In this document: positions 45,207 to 53,896 of the stretch, piece after piece
Layout: every line of letters starts with the position of its first letter
Position numbering within the stretch: the first letter of the stretch is position 1
Source: Candidatus Bipolaricaulota bacterium
GTDB lineage: Bacteria; Bipolaricaulota; Bipolaricaulia; UBA7950; UBA9294
NCBI GenBank assembly: GCA_028277345.1
Contig: JANQGM010000020.1
Coordinates: 110,325 to 174,324, forward strand
Length of the DNA: 64,000 nt
Direction of reading: 5' to 3'
Notes under the pieces: generated by a model
Told to the model about the DNA's origin: nothing
Seen by the model: only the letters and a program-made list of their open reading frames with translations
Database searches by the model: none
Made by a program: the position numbers and the translations under genes

Positions 45207-45557
45207 CAGTAGATAGAATGCGTTCCAAATCACGCAGCTTGTTCCGTTCACATAGAGTCGCTCGACATCACCATATCCTTTGTTGTGAGAATCAGAAGGC
45301 AAGGCGCTCGAAACGAATTGAGAAATGCAATCACAGAGTATTCGTAGCGACCTATCGAGCTCCCTTGACCAATTGAGTCGCCGCTCTGATTTGCCCCAAT
45401 CGACAGTTCACGCCTAGACTAAAACTGAACTGGAGATAGGTTGAGGGGAGGGGAGCCATCGGGAACGCTGCAAAAATCTAAGGATGCGCTTGTTGAAGGC
45501 TAACAAGCTAGCCCACTGTGTCTCTCCGAACGTTGGTGCATCACATAAGGAAGTGAG
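45207..45557. other. 351-bp divergent intergenic region
   Basis: Lies between element C and the BNR operon. No gene or RNA recognised. An AAGGAAGTGAG ribosome site ends it just before ATG 45558. The promoter of the BNR operon must be here, but I found no convincing -35/-10 pair. Confidence 0.4.
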
Positions 45558-47828
45558 ATGATGTCACGCCGTAGGCTGGTATTAGCAACGTTGATTGTGG
45601 GGAGCCTGTTTCTGTTCGCGCTGAACTTGGGAAGCGCTCCTTCAGCTTCATCTTTGATGTGGATCCGGTTGGGCGGGCCGCCTGGAGGAACGGGCTACGA
45701 TATCCGCTACAACTTTGATGACTTCGATACCTGGTACGTAACCGATGCATTGGCCGGCGTCCATATCAGCACCGACAACGGCCTGACCTGGAAAGCGAGC
45801 AACACCGGTATTCCGGGTCAGGCGGGAGCTACCGGAGACGCCATTCCCGTATTCTGCCTCACGGTCGATCCGCACGATCCGCAAATCGTTTGGATTGGGA
45901 CGGACAAGACCGGGCACATCTACCGCTCCACAGATGGTGGGAACAGTTGGGAGCAGCGTGACAACGGCATCCGAATCGAGTACGACACCCTGACTTTCCG
46001 AGGGTTCACCGTCGATCCGCGAACTTCCGACATCGTCTATGCGATGGGAGAACTCACCTCGGAAGCGCTGGGAGGTCCAAGAACGTGGAAGGGCGGCACC
46101 GGCGGCGTCGTCTTCCGCACCACGGATGGGGGAGAGAATTGGGAGGAAATCTGGAACGGCGGCATGCCATCCAGCTTGACGCGCTACCTGTGGATCGATC
46201 CCCGCGATCCAGATGTCCTGTACGTCTCCACCGGCATCTTCGATCGCGGTGCGGTCGGAGACAACGAATCACCGGATGATCCGTTCGGCGGACTCGGCAT
46301 TCTCAAGTCGACGAATGGCGGCGAATCCTGGCGCGTACTGGGCAAGGAAAACGGCCTTCGCCATCTGTACATCGGCAGCCTGTTCATGCACCCCGAGAAT
46401 CCCGACGTGCTGCTCGCCGCCGCAGGCCACGTCATCGAGCCTGACACCCTGAGCTACATCGAGCAAATGATGGCGGCCGACCTGCCCGGCCCCATGGGCG
46501 TCTATCGAACCACGGATGGCGGCGAAACCTGGACGCAGACGCTGGCCTCCTACGAGGTGTTCTCTTCGGTCGAGATCAGCCCCTCGGATCCGAGCATCGT
46601 GTACGCGGCCAGCGATGAATCCGTGCATCGAAGCGAGGATGGCGGACGCACGTGGACACTGGTTACTGGGGGAGGCTGGGGACCTCCAGGCATTTCCACC
46701 GGTTTTCCCATCGATATGCAGTGCGATCCGCGCGATCCCGATCGGATCTTCATCAACAACTATGGCGGCGGGAATTTCCTGAGCGAGGATGGCGGACGCA
46801 CATGGATCAATGCCAGCCAAGGCTACAGTGGAGAAGACTCGTTCGATGTAGCTGTCGATCCCAATGATCCGGCTCGCGTCTATGCTGCCGGATTTGGCGG
46901 CCTCTGGCGCAGCGATGATGGAGGGCTCACGTGGAACGGAATCACCAACGCACGCAAGGGGCCGCGCATCGGGCACGACACGATTGCGGCCGATCCGTCT
47001 CGTAGCGATCACGTGCTGGCAGGACGAGAGAACTTGGCCGAGTCTTGGGATGGCGGTTCAAGCTGGACCTTCACCTGGGAAGTGGAAACCTACCTACAGC
47101 TCGGCGTCCCTGAGGAAGCGATGCGGGGCATCTCGCCGTCCAACATCGTATTCGCTCCCTCCGATCCGAAAACGGTTTACGTTGGCTATGGCGACGAGAA
47201 CTGCGCCCTAGCCCATGAACCCTCCTGTGCGCGAAGCGGCCCCGGCGTCCTCATCTCCAAAGACGGCGGAGCGTCGTGGCAACGCGCGGTCGACGAAGAG
47301 TTGGAGAACCTAAGCGTCTTCGCCCTGGCCGTCGATCCGACCGACGCCGATGTCGTCTACGCGGGAACAGGCATGGGCTTGTACGTAACCACGGATGGTG
47401 GGAACGACTGGGAAGCGGTGTCGATATTCCCCGAGCAACGACCTGTACACACGGTCGCCGTCAATCCATCGGACGCGAAGCATCTCCTGGTCGGGTTCGA
47501 GCAAACGGGGATGTACCGCAGCACGGACGGAGGTTCAAGCTGGCGCCGCGTCAGCGCGGGGCTGGAACCCAACAGCGCGCTTCATGACATCGTCTTCGAT
47601 CCCACAGACCCCAACGTTGTCTATGCCAGTGATCATGCGAGCGGCGTCTATCGTTCGACAGACGGCGGCCAAACGTGGATCAAAATCAACGCTGGGCTGC
47701 GCAATCGCGCGACCACCGGTTTGGCCATCTCCAGTGACGGACGCCACCTCTATCTCGCCATCCGCGGGGACGGCATCTATCGCTTGGATCTGGACGGACA
47801 GGCGCCAGCCGGCGCGCCGCAGACGTGA
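45558..47828 (+). CDS. Secreted BNR/Asp-box (VPS10-like) propeller protein
   Basis: 756-aa secreted protein. Signal peptide LVLATLIVGSLFLFALNLGS. Then about thirteen Asp-box repeats, each S/T-x-D-G-G-x-T-W, for example STDGGNSW, TTDGGENW, SEDGGRTW (twice), STDGGSSW and STDGGQTW. These build one or two sialidase/sortilin-type beta-propellers. Sialidase catalytic arginines are not evident, so an enzyme role is unlikely. Its stop overlaps the GTG of the multiheme cytochrome gene, so the two probably act together outside the cytoplasm. Confidence 0.88.
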   Translation: MMSRRRLVLATLIVGSLFLFALNLGSAPSASSLMWIRLGGPPGGTGYDIRYNFDDFDTWYVTDALAGVHISTDNGLTWKASNTGIPGQAGATGDAIPVFCLTVDPHDPQIVWIGTDKTGHIYRSTDGGNSWEQRDNGIRIEYDTLTFRGFTVDPRTSDIVYAMGELTSEALGGPRTWKGGTGGVVFRTTDGGENWEEIWNGGMPSSLTRYLWIDPRDPDVLYVSTGIFDRGAVGDNESPDDPFGGLGILKSTNGGESWRVLGKENGLRHLYIGSLFMHPENPDVLLAAAGHVIEPDTLSYIEQMMAADLPGPMGVYRTTDGGETWTQTLASYEVFSSVEISPSDPSIVYAASDESVHRSEDGGRTWTLVTGGGWGPPGISTGFPIDMQCDPRDPDRIFINNYGGGNFLSEDGGRTWINASQGYSGEDSFDVAVDPNDPARVYAAGFGGLWRSDDGGLTWNGITNARKGPRIGHDTIAADPSRSDHVLAGRENLAESWDGGSSWTFTWEVETYLQLGVPEEAMRGISPSNIVFAPSDPKTVYVGYGDENCALAHEPSCARSGPGVLISKDGGASWQRAVDEELENLSVFALAVDPTDADVVYAGTGMGLYVTTDGGNDWEAVSIFPEQRPVHTVAVNPSDAKHLLVGFEQTGMYRSTDGGSSWRRVSAGLEPNSALHDIVFDPTDPNVVYASDHASGVYRSTDGGQTWIKINAGLRNRATTGLAISSDGRHLYLAIRGDGIYRLDLDGQAPAGAPQT

Positions 47829-49543
47829 GCCTGATGAAGCGTCGGCGCAGCTTCAGGCATGGCGCGTTTGCGCTCACTTTGGTTGCCATCGCAGCGTTGC
47901 TCGCCGTCGGTCTAACGCCGGGAGTCAAAGAGTTTGCGCTCTCGGGGACCGTGGTTGATGAGTCCGGCCCCGTTGCCGGGGCCACGGTTCGTCTTCAAGC
48001 AACCGAAATTGAAACGATCACGGACGAGAAAGGGGCCTTTACGCTCCACGCCAAGACGATCACGGCAGTGACGGTATCGGCGTGGAAGCACGGCTACTAC
48101 TCGGCTCGGGCCGCTCATGTCGCGCCCCCTTCCGAGGAGATCGTGCTCGTTCTTCACCGCTATCAAACAGAGGATAATCCGGACTACGTGTGGGCGCTTC
48201 CGTATAGCGACGATCCTGACGTTCCAACGTGTGCGGAATGCAAAGCGCATATCGTGATGCCATGGCTGGAGAATGCGCATGCGACGTCGGCCACGAATCC
48301 ACGATACCTGTCGATGTACAACGGGACTGACCTCTACGGGAACCGCAGTCCGCTCACGCAGTACGCGACCAGCAGGGATTACGGACGCTTCCCGCTTCGA
48401 CCTACAATGGACGAAACCTACTTCGGACCGGGGTACAAACTCGATTTCCCGTATACAGAAGGCAACTGCGGCGCCTGTCACAATCCCGGCGCAGCACTCG
48501 ACGACGCCTATGGCGTAGATCCCAATTTGGTGTCCGGCGCCGACGCCTTCGGCGTGCATTGCGACTATTGCCACAAGGTCGCCGATGTGATCCTCGATCC
48601 CGAAACCAACTTGCCCTACCCCAATCGGCCCGGTGTCCTGTCCTCGGATGTACGTCGCTCCTTCAACGACGAGCACGGCGAGGAGATCGCCTTATTCTTC
48701 GGACCATTCGACGATCCAAACGTCGATGAGGGAGATACGTACCTGCCGCTGATCCAAGAAAGCGCGTTCTGCGCGCCCTGCCACTTCGGCGTGTTCTGGG
48801 ACACCGTGATCTACAACTCCTACGGCGAATGGCTAGAAAGCGCTTACAACGATCCCATCGACGGGCTTTCGTGCCAGGATTGTCACATGCCGGCTCCAAT
48901 GCTGATCGATGGCGTGCCCATGACCAATGTTGCTCCAGGGAGGGGAGGGATCGAAAGAGATCCCGAGACGCTGAGAAGCCATCGTCAGCTGGGCGCATCG
49001 GATGTCGAGTTTCTGCAGAATGCCGTCACGATGGCGACGAAAGCGATTGTGTCATCCGGCCGACTGACCGTCGACGTCGCCATCACCAACGACAAGACGG
49101 GGCATCACGTCCCCACGGGCAGCCCGCTTCGCCATCTCATCTTGCTCGTTGACGCCGTCGATTCAGCGGGGCGATCCCTTGACCTTGTGGAAGGGCCGGT
49201 ACTTCCCTCGTGGTGCGGAGAGGGTCATCGAAGCGAGGGGAACTATGCCGGATATCCGGGCGTGGCTTATGCCAAGGTTCTTGAGGAACTTTGGACGGAA
49301 ATCTCGCCATCGGGAGCGTACTGGAACCCCACGCGAATCGTCAGTGACAACCGAATCGCCGCGCACGCGACCGCAACCAGCTCGTACATCTTCAAGGCGC
49401 CTGAAAGCGGCAACGTGCAACTCCGCGCCACCCTCCTCTACCGCCGGGCGTTCAAAGAACTGATGGAGCAAAAGAGTTGGAACGTGCCCGACATTCTGAT
49501 GGAAGAGGTCGAGGAAACTCTTTCTATGGACACGGGCGTTTAG
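47825..49543 (+). CDS. Multiheme cytochrome c with one CxxCK and four CxxCH sites
   Basis: 572-aa exported cytochrome. A signal helix (about residues 14-31) is followed by a carboxypeptidase-regulatory-like beta domain (37-110; SGTVVDESGPVAGATVRLQ). Heme motifs are CAECK (136-140), CGACH (215-219), CDYCH (246-250), CAPCH (316-320) and CQDCH (350-354). A C-terminal beta-rich domain has HHVPTGSPLRHLILLVDAV. CxxCK is the lysine-ligated catalytic heme motif of NrfA nitrite reductases, but overall sequence is not NrfA. GTG 47825 overlaps the BNR stop; ATG 47834 is an alternative. ResB and CcsA follow directly. Confidence 0.85.
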   Translation: MSLMKRRRSFRHGAFALTLVAIAALLAVGLTPGVKEFALSGTVVDESGPVAGATVRLQATEIETITDEKGAFTLHAKTITAVTVSAWKHGYYSARAAHVAPPSEEIVLVLHRYQTEDNPDYVWALPYSDDPDVPTCAECKAHIVMPWLENAHATSATNPRYLSMYNGTDLYGNRSPLTQYATSRDYGRFPLRPTMDETYFGPGYKLDFPYTEGNCGACHNPGAALDDAYGVDPNLVSGADAFGVHCDYCHKVADVILDPETNLPYPNRPGVLSSDVRRSFNDEHGEEIALFFGPFDDPNVDEGDTYLPLIQESAFCAPCHFGVFWDTVIYNSYGEWLESAYNDPIDGLSCQDCHMPAPMLIDGVPMTNVAPGRGGIERDPETLRSHRQLGASDVEFLQNAVTMATKAIVSSGRLTVDVAITNDKTGHHVPTGSPLRHLILLVDAVDSAGRSLDLVEGPVLPSWCGEGHRSEGNYAGYPGVAYAKVLEELWTEISPSGAYWNPTRIVSDNRIAAHATATSSYIFKAPESGNVQLRATLLYRRAFKELMEQKSWNVPDILMEEVEETLSMDTGV

Positions 49544-50971
49544 ATGCTCAAAATCCGGGATCTCGCTCGCCGATCGCTCGCCGGCTTGAGCAGCCTTCGT
49601 CTGGCCATGCTCCTGATTCTCCTCTTGATCGCCGCCTGTGCCATTGGTGGACTGATTCCGCAATCGTCCACCACACCTCAAGCTGATGCCGTCTACCGGT
49701 CGTACGGCCTTTTCTGGTATCGCGTCATTACGCGGTTGCAACTGGATGATGTCTTCGGCAGCCCGTGGTTCTTCGTGCTGACCGCCGCTTTCGCCCTTAA
49801 CCTTCTCCTCTGCACGAGCCGGCGGTTTCGGGCCTCGCTCAGGAAGGCGTTTCGGACCGATGCATTTCGTGATCCATCCGGCCAGGCATCTCCAGTGACA
49901 ACCCTATCGGCACATACGAGCGCCGACGATCTCGCCGCATCGGTCGCCACAGTACTTCATCGGAGCGGCTTCACACGCCTTAAGCGCCGGGATGAACCTC
50001 ATGGCGAGATCCGCCTTTCGGGCCACCGACGGCCATGGGGCGTGTTGGGCGCTGATCTCGTTCATGTCGGCATCCTGGTCGTTCTCCTCGGTGCGTTGCT
50101 CGGCATCTTCCGAGAGGAAAGCAGCTTCCGTATTGACGAAGCCATGATGGGGACACGATTCGCCTCCTGTGCCGATTCATCGCGCGAAAACTGCGTTTCG
50201 CTACCCTATGACCTCCAGATCGACGCGTTCGGTGTGGAGACGGACCACCAAACCGGCCGAGCCCAAGACTATTGGGCTGACATCACCCTGTGGCAAGGCG
50301 AGGAGGTTGTCAAGCAAACCCGCGTTTCCGTGAACCACCCCCTGATCATCGGCGGTGCCGGCCTCTATGTTTGGCGGTACGGTGAGGATTCGACGCACGC
50401 CTCGGTACGCATCCAGATCATCGACCGCGCACGCTATCTTGCCATATCGGAAATCGAATTGCGCCTGGGCGAAACCGTTCTGGTGCCCGGCACCCAAGTC
50501 TCTGTCACAGCCCTACAGCTCTATCGAGTGCGCGCACAAACTGACGAACGCTCCTCAGAAGACCCTGGAGAGGCATCGCACAGTTCTCCAGTCGTTCTCC
50601 TTCAGGTCGAAGGCGTCTCCAGCACAGGAGACGCGATCCTCTATCGCGACGCCGCCCTTCCCCAACTGTCCGAGGAGAATTCCGGCCGGGAACTCGCGTT
50701 TCTATTGTCCGGCATCCACCTTCCGGCGACCCTCGACCTCCATATCGCTCGAAATCCAGGCTATCCCCTGTTCTGGTGGGGCTTCATGCTTGTAATGGCC
50801 GGATTGGCCATCGCCTTCTACTTCCGTCCTTCGACTGCGAACGTGAGGCTGGCAGAGCATGAGATTCATGTGTACGTTGAAGGCGCAAAAAGCGTTACGC
50901 AAACGGCTCGGCTCTGCCGCACGATCGCCGCGCTCCGAGAGCTGACGGGAGATGACGAGGAGGTCAAATGA
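49544..50971 (+). CDS. resB: Cytochrome c biogenesis protein ResB (system II)
   Basis: 475-aa ResB/Ccs1 protein. TM helices at about residues 20-37 (LAMLLILLLIAACAIGGLIP), 65-85, 165-185 and 412-430 surround a large extracytoplasmic domain. VNHPLIIGGAGLYVWRYG matches the conserved ResB segment. With CcsA it delivers heme to apocytochrome CxxCH sites. The start directly follows the cytochrome stop and its end overlaps ccsA by four bases, so it surely serves the cytochrome encoded upstream. Confidence 0.9.
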   Translation: MLKIRDLARRSLAGLSSLRLAMLLILLLIAACAIGGLIPQSSTTPQADAVYRSYGLFWYRVITRLQLDDVFGSPWFFVLTAAFALNLLLCTSRRFRASLRKAFRTDAFRDPSGQASPVTTLSAHTSADDLAASVATVLHRSGFTRLKRRDEPHGEIRLSGHRRPWGVLGADLVHVGILVVLLGALLGIFREESSFRIDEAMMGTRFASCADSSRENCVSLPYDLQIDAFGVETDHQTGRAQDYWADITLWQGEEVVKQTRVSVNHPLIIGGAGLYVWRYGEDSTHASVRIQIIDRARYLAISEIELRLGETVLVPGTQVSVTALQLYRVRAQTDERSSEDPGEASHSSPVVLLQVEGVSSTGDAILYRDAALPQLSEENSGRELAFLLSGIHLPATLDLHIARNPGYPLFWWGFMLVMAGLAIAFYFRPSTANVRLAEHEIHVYVEGAKSVTQTARLCRTIAALRELTGDDEEVK

Positions 50972-51792
50972 ATCACGGCGTGTTGTTCTTTGATAGCGCG
51001 GCCATCGCCTACATTGTCTCGTTCTTCGGCCTTCTCGCCGCACGAATCTTCAACCGATCGTGGCTGCGAACCGCCGCCACCGGCTCATTCATCACCGCCT
51101 TTCTCGCTCAGTCGGCGGGCCTACTGTGGCGAGGCATCTCTCTGAATGCCTTCCCTGTTACCAATACATACGAATCCCTCATTTTCTATGGCTGGGTGTT
51201 CGCCCTCGGATTCTTGGTCACACTCGGCGGCGGCCTACTACATGGGCGGGTACGTAACGGAGTGGGAATCGGCGTTGGACTCTTGGTCGGCATTGCCATG
51301 GCTCTTGCCGGGTCGCCCCTTCTGAATCCGGATCTCGTGCCCCTTGTTCCCGCGCTACGAAGCCATTGGCTTGTTCTTCATGTCAGCCTCGTCTTCATTG
51401 GCGAAGGATTCTTCACGGTGGCGTTTATTGCTGGCGTGCTCTACTTGCTCGAACGTCGAAGGGAACGAGATGATCGCGCAGACCTTCTCGGTCGCCTTGA
51501 TGCCCTCATCTATCGCTCGATCGCCATTGGATTTCCCTTCTTCACCCTCGGAGGCCTGTTTTTCGGAGCGATTTGGGCCAAACACGCCTGGGGGCGCTAC
51601 TGGGGATGGGACCCGAAAGAGACGTTCATGCTCGTGACGTGGCTCGTCTACGTTCTGTTTCTCCACGTTCGCGTACAGCGCGGCTGGAGTGGACGGCGCA
51701 CGGCGTGGATCGCCGTTGTCGGCTTTTTGCTCGCTCTGTTCACGTTCGCCGGCGTCAACTACCTCCTGCGCGGGCTGCACAGCTACGCTTAG
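50968..51792 (+). CDS. ccsA: Cytochrome c biogenesis protein CcsA (system II)
   Basis: 274-aa membrane protein with about eight helices. The tryptophan-rich heme-handling WWD-type motif is WGRYWGWDPKETFMLVTWLV near residue 210. Conserved His residues occur before and after it (SHWLVLHVSLVF, and HVRVQRGWSGRR). It partners ResB to move and attach heme. ATG 50968 overlaps the resB stop. It is the last gene of the operon and meets dppA tail to tail. Confidence 0.92.
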   Translation: MNHGVLFFDSAAIAYIVSFFGLLAARIFNRSWLRTAATGSFITAFLAQSAGLLWRGISLNAFPVTNTYESLIFYGWVFALGFLVTLGGGLLHGRVRNGVGIGVGLLVGIAMALAGSPLLNPDLVPLVPALRSHWLVLHVSLVFIGEGFFTVAFIAGVLYLLERRRERDDRADLLGRLDALIYRSIAIGFPFFTLGGLFFGAIWAKHAWGRYWGWDPKETFMLVTWLVYVLFLHVRVQRGWSGRRTAWIAVVGFLLALFTFAGVNYLLRGLHSYA

Positions 51793-51812
51793 TGAACGCC
51801 GTCAAATGGATT

Positions 51813-52640
51813 CTAGACGGCAAACCCACTCAAGCCAGCGTTGATCATGAGTCGCCAGATCTTGCTGATCTCGATCATATCCTGGCCAACATAGCGGACG
51901 CTCCGAGCATCGAATCGTTCGACGCCGGGGATGTCCTCCACAAGCTGTGCTTGCAGGGCCTTGAGGAAGTGCGCGTGGAATTCGATGGGGGCTTCCAGTT
52001 TGTCCACCTTCAACTCGGATTTGCGCTCGATGGCTCGGATCGCACCCTCTCGGATTAGCTTTTGCGCGGCTACGGGCGTTCGGTTTCGGGCGGCTGTTGG
52101 ACCGATCGCCCATTTGGTAATCACGCGCTCGGTCCACGGGTGCGTCTGCGCCACTTCATCGATCAGGGCGTCGTCACCGGCCACAAGCCCGACGGGAACG
52201 CCAAAGTGTCCGGCAACGGCAGCATTGAACGCAGTTTCGGTGATGGGCTGATCGTTGAGATAGAGCTCGTAGACGATCTTGCCCACATGGGTGTGCGCCA
52301 TCACGCCTGTGGCATTGCCGGCGCGCGCGTGGTAGCCGAGGAAGAAGGCGATATCGGCGCTGGCATCGATGCCCTCCATCTGCAGGAGAGGGCGAGGCGT
52401 TCCCAAGACGAGGAGCACATCTTCGGGCAGTTCGTCAGGCAAGAGGTTGCGCATGAGCCCGTGACCATCCGTCACAACAAACTCCGTCGCATCGGCCTCA
52501 CGAGCGCCTTCGATGGCGGCATTAACTTCGGCCGTCATCCATTTGCGCGCCATCTCGTAGGCGCCGCCCTCCATTTTGACGTGGTCACCGTGCGTCGCGC
52601 AGGCCACGCCCTCCATATCGACGGAAATGAACACTTTCAT
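51813..52640 (-). CDS. D-aminopeptidase DppA-like (M55 family)
   Basis: 275-aa M55 peptidase. Metal ligands known from B. subtilis DppA are matched by D8 and E10 (VFISVDMEG), H60 (VTDGHG), H104 (FFLGYHARAGN) and a Glu near 135 (TETAFNA). No signal peptide, so cytoplasmic. Members remove D-amino acids from D-Ala-containing peptides in wall turnover or scavenging. A GGGAGG site lies before ATG 52640. It stands alone downstream of a hydrolase gene on the same strand. Confidence 0.92.
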   Translation of the reverse strand: MKVFISVDMEGVACATHGDHVKMEGGAYEMARKWMTAEVNAAIEGAREADATEFVVTDGHGLMRNLLPDELPEDVLLVLGTPRPLLQMEGIDASADIAFFLGYHARAGNATGVMAHTHVGKIVYELYLNDQPITETAFNAAVAGHFGVPVGLVAGDDALIDEVAQTHPWTERVITKWAIGPTAARNRTPVAAQKLIREGAIRAIERKSELKVDKLEAPIEFHAHFLKALQAQLVEDIPGVERFDARSVRYVGQDMIEISKIWRLMINAGLSGFAV

Positions 52641-52705
52641 GTGCAGCCTCCCAGCCGTTGAGTCCGATCATTGTGAGCGAGATCCGGCCAAGCGGCAACC
52701 AGCGG

Positions 52706-53785
52706 CTACGGAAGCGTCAGCCCCTCGGCGCGATGGATGAAGCGGGGATCAGAAAGCTCCATTCGATAGTGGTCAAGAATGTGAGCGTTGACTTCAATCC
52801 GTGCGTCGCCCCAGGCGTTCTCCCGCTCGTAGACCGTGCCGCGATAGTCATGGTTCATGTACAAGAACCCCTTGATCTGCGGATGTTCCGTCATAAACGC
52901 GAAGAAGGGGGAAAACCAAGAGTTCCAATCGGAGCGCCCATCCTCCGGATCGGAAGTGACGTACACCTTGACCGCCGCCGTCTCCGACAGCATGACGGGC
53001 TTGCCACGCTCATCCGCCATCTCCAAGAAGCGAATCGAGCGCGCGTAACTGGAGCTTCCACGTTGACGCGCCGCCTTCGGCGCAACGAAATGCTCGCTCT
53101 TGAACACATCGAGCCCAAACCAGTCCACGATATCATCGCCGGGATACCAGGCTGCCTGCCCGTCGATGACGGCATCGAAATCGTCAGGGCCGTCCGGCTC
53201 GTAGCACCAGATATAGGCGGCTCGCGTCACTCCCGCAGAGCGGAAGATGTCGACCATCTTCCGATAGGCGATCGGGTAAACGCAGGGCGTATAGCCATTC
53301 CACGCACCGTTAAACTCGAATCCCAGTCGGACGAACAGTGGCTTATCAAACTGGGCGATGACAGCGCCAATTTCGCGAAGCACGCGATCGTGCGCGCTTG
53401 TGTTGGCAATCTCGACATCGGTAGGATTCCCGTATCCGTCCGTCATCGATAGGCTGAGATGTGGGATGCGGCCGGCTTCATCGACATAGGTCAGCCATTC
53501 ACGGATGGTGTCGCCCACATACTGACGCCCCGCTGTCCCGGAAGCGCTCAGATGAATGCCCTCAATCAAGGGCTCGATGGCGGGATCGGCGAGAACAGCA
53601 AGGTATCCGGCCACAACCTGAGGATTGGGCGCCGTACCGTGATAGATCCGTCCATCGGGAGGTTCGTACAGGGCGCGGAGATGATCAGAATCTCGGAAAC
53701 CCATCGTGAATAAAAGAGGCAGACAGATCCCGATAGCGAAAATCCCTCGAACCATCTGTCTGCAACAGCCATTAGGTCTTCTCAT
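52706..53785 (-). CDS. GH26-like secreted glycoside hydrolase
   Basis: 359-aa protein with a signal peptide (FAIGICLPLLFTMGF). A TIM-barrel-like sequence has a candidate acid/base at E157 (FVRLGFEFNGAWNGY) and a nucleophile at E268 (PVMLSETAAVKV). These fit the two-glutamate pattern of clan GH-A families such as GH26 mannanases. The glycan is not known; no other carbohydrate genes are nearby. The codons from 53785 hold two Cys before the hydrophobic stretch, and a start at Met11 is possible. Confidence 0.7.
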   Translation of the reverse strand: MRRPNGCCRQMVRGIFAIGICLPLLFTMGFRDSDHLRALYEPPDGRIYHGTAPNPQVVAGYLAVLADPAIEPLIEGIHLSASGTAGRQYVGDTIREWLTYVDEAGRIPHLSLSMTDGYGNPTDVEIANTSAHDRVLREIGAVIAQFDKPLFVRLGFEFNGAWNGYTPCVYPIAYRKMVDIFRSAGVTRAAYIWCYEPDGPDDFDAVIDGQAAWYPGDDIVDWFGLDVFKSEHFVAPKAARQRGSSSYARSIRFLEMADERGKPVMLSETAAVKVYVTSDPEDGRSDWNSWFSPFFAFMTEHPQIKGFLYMNHDYRGTVYERENAWGDARIEVNAHILDHYRMELSDPRFIHRAEGLTLP

Positions 53786-53896
53786 AAAACGATCATAGAA
53801 CCCGATGATGCCATCGCCAACATCCGTCTTCCACCCCTACGATGCTTCCATCGATTACAATGTATGACCTGAGGGGTACCGTTGAGGAGGGCCACC

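Noticed and set aside
45207..45557. Possible tRNA or small RNA in the divergent gap
   Set aside because: No cloverleaf, T-loop sequence or terminator could be found.
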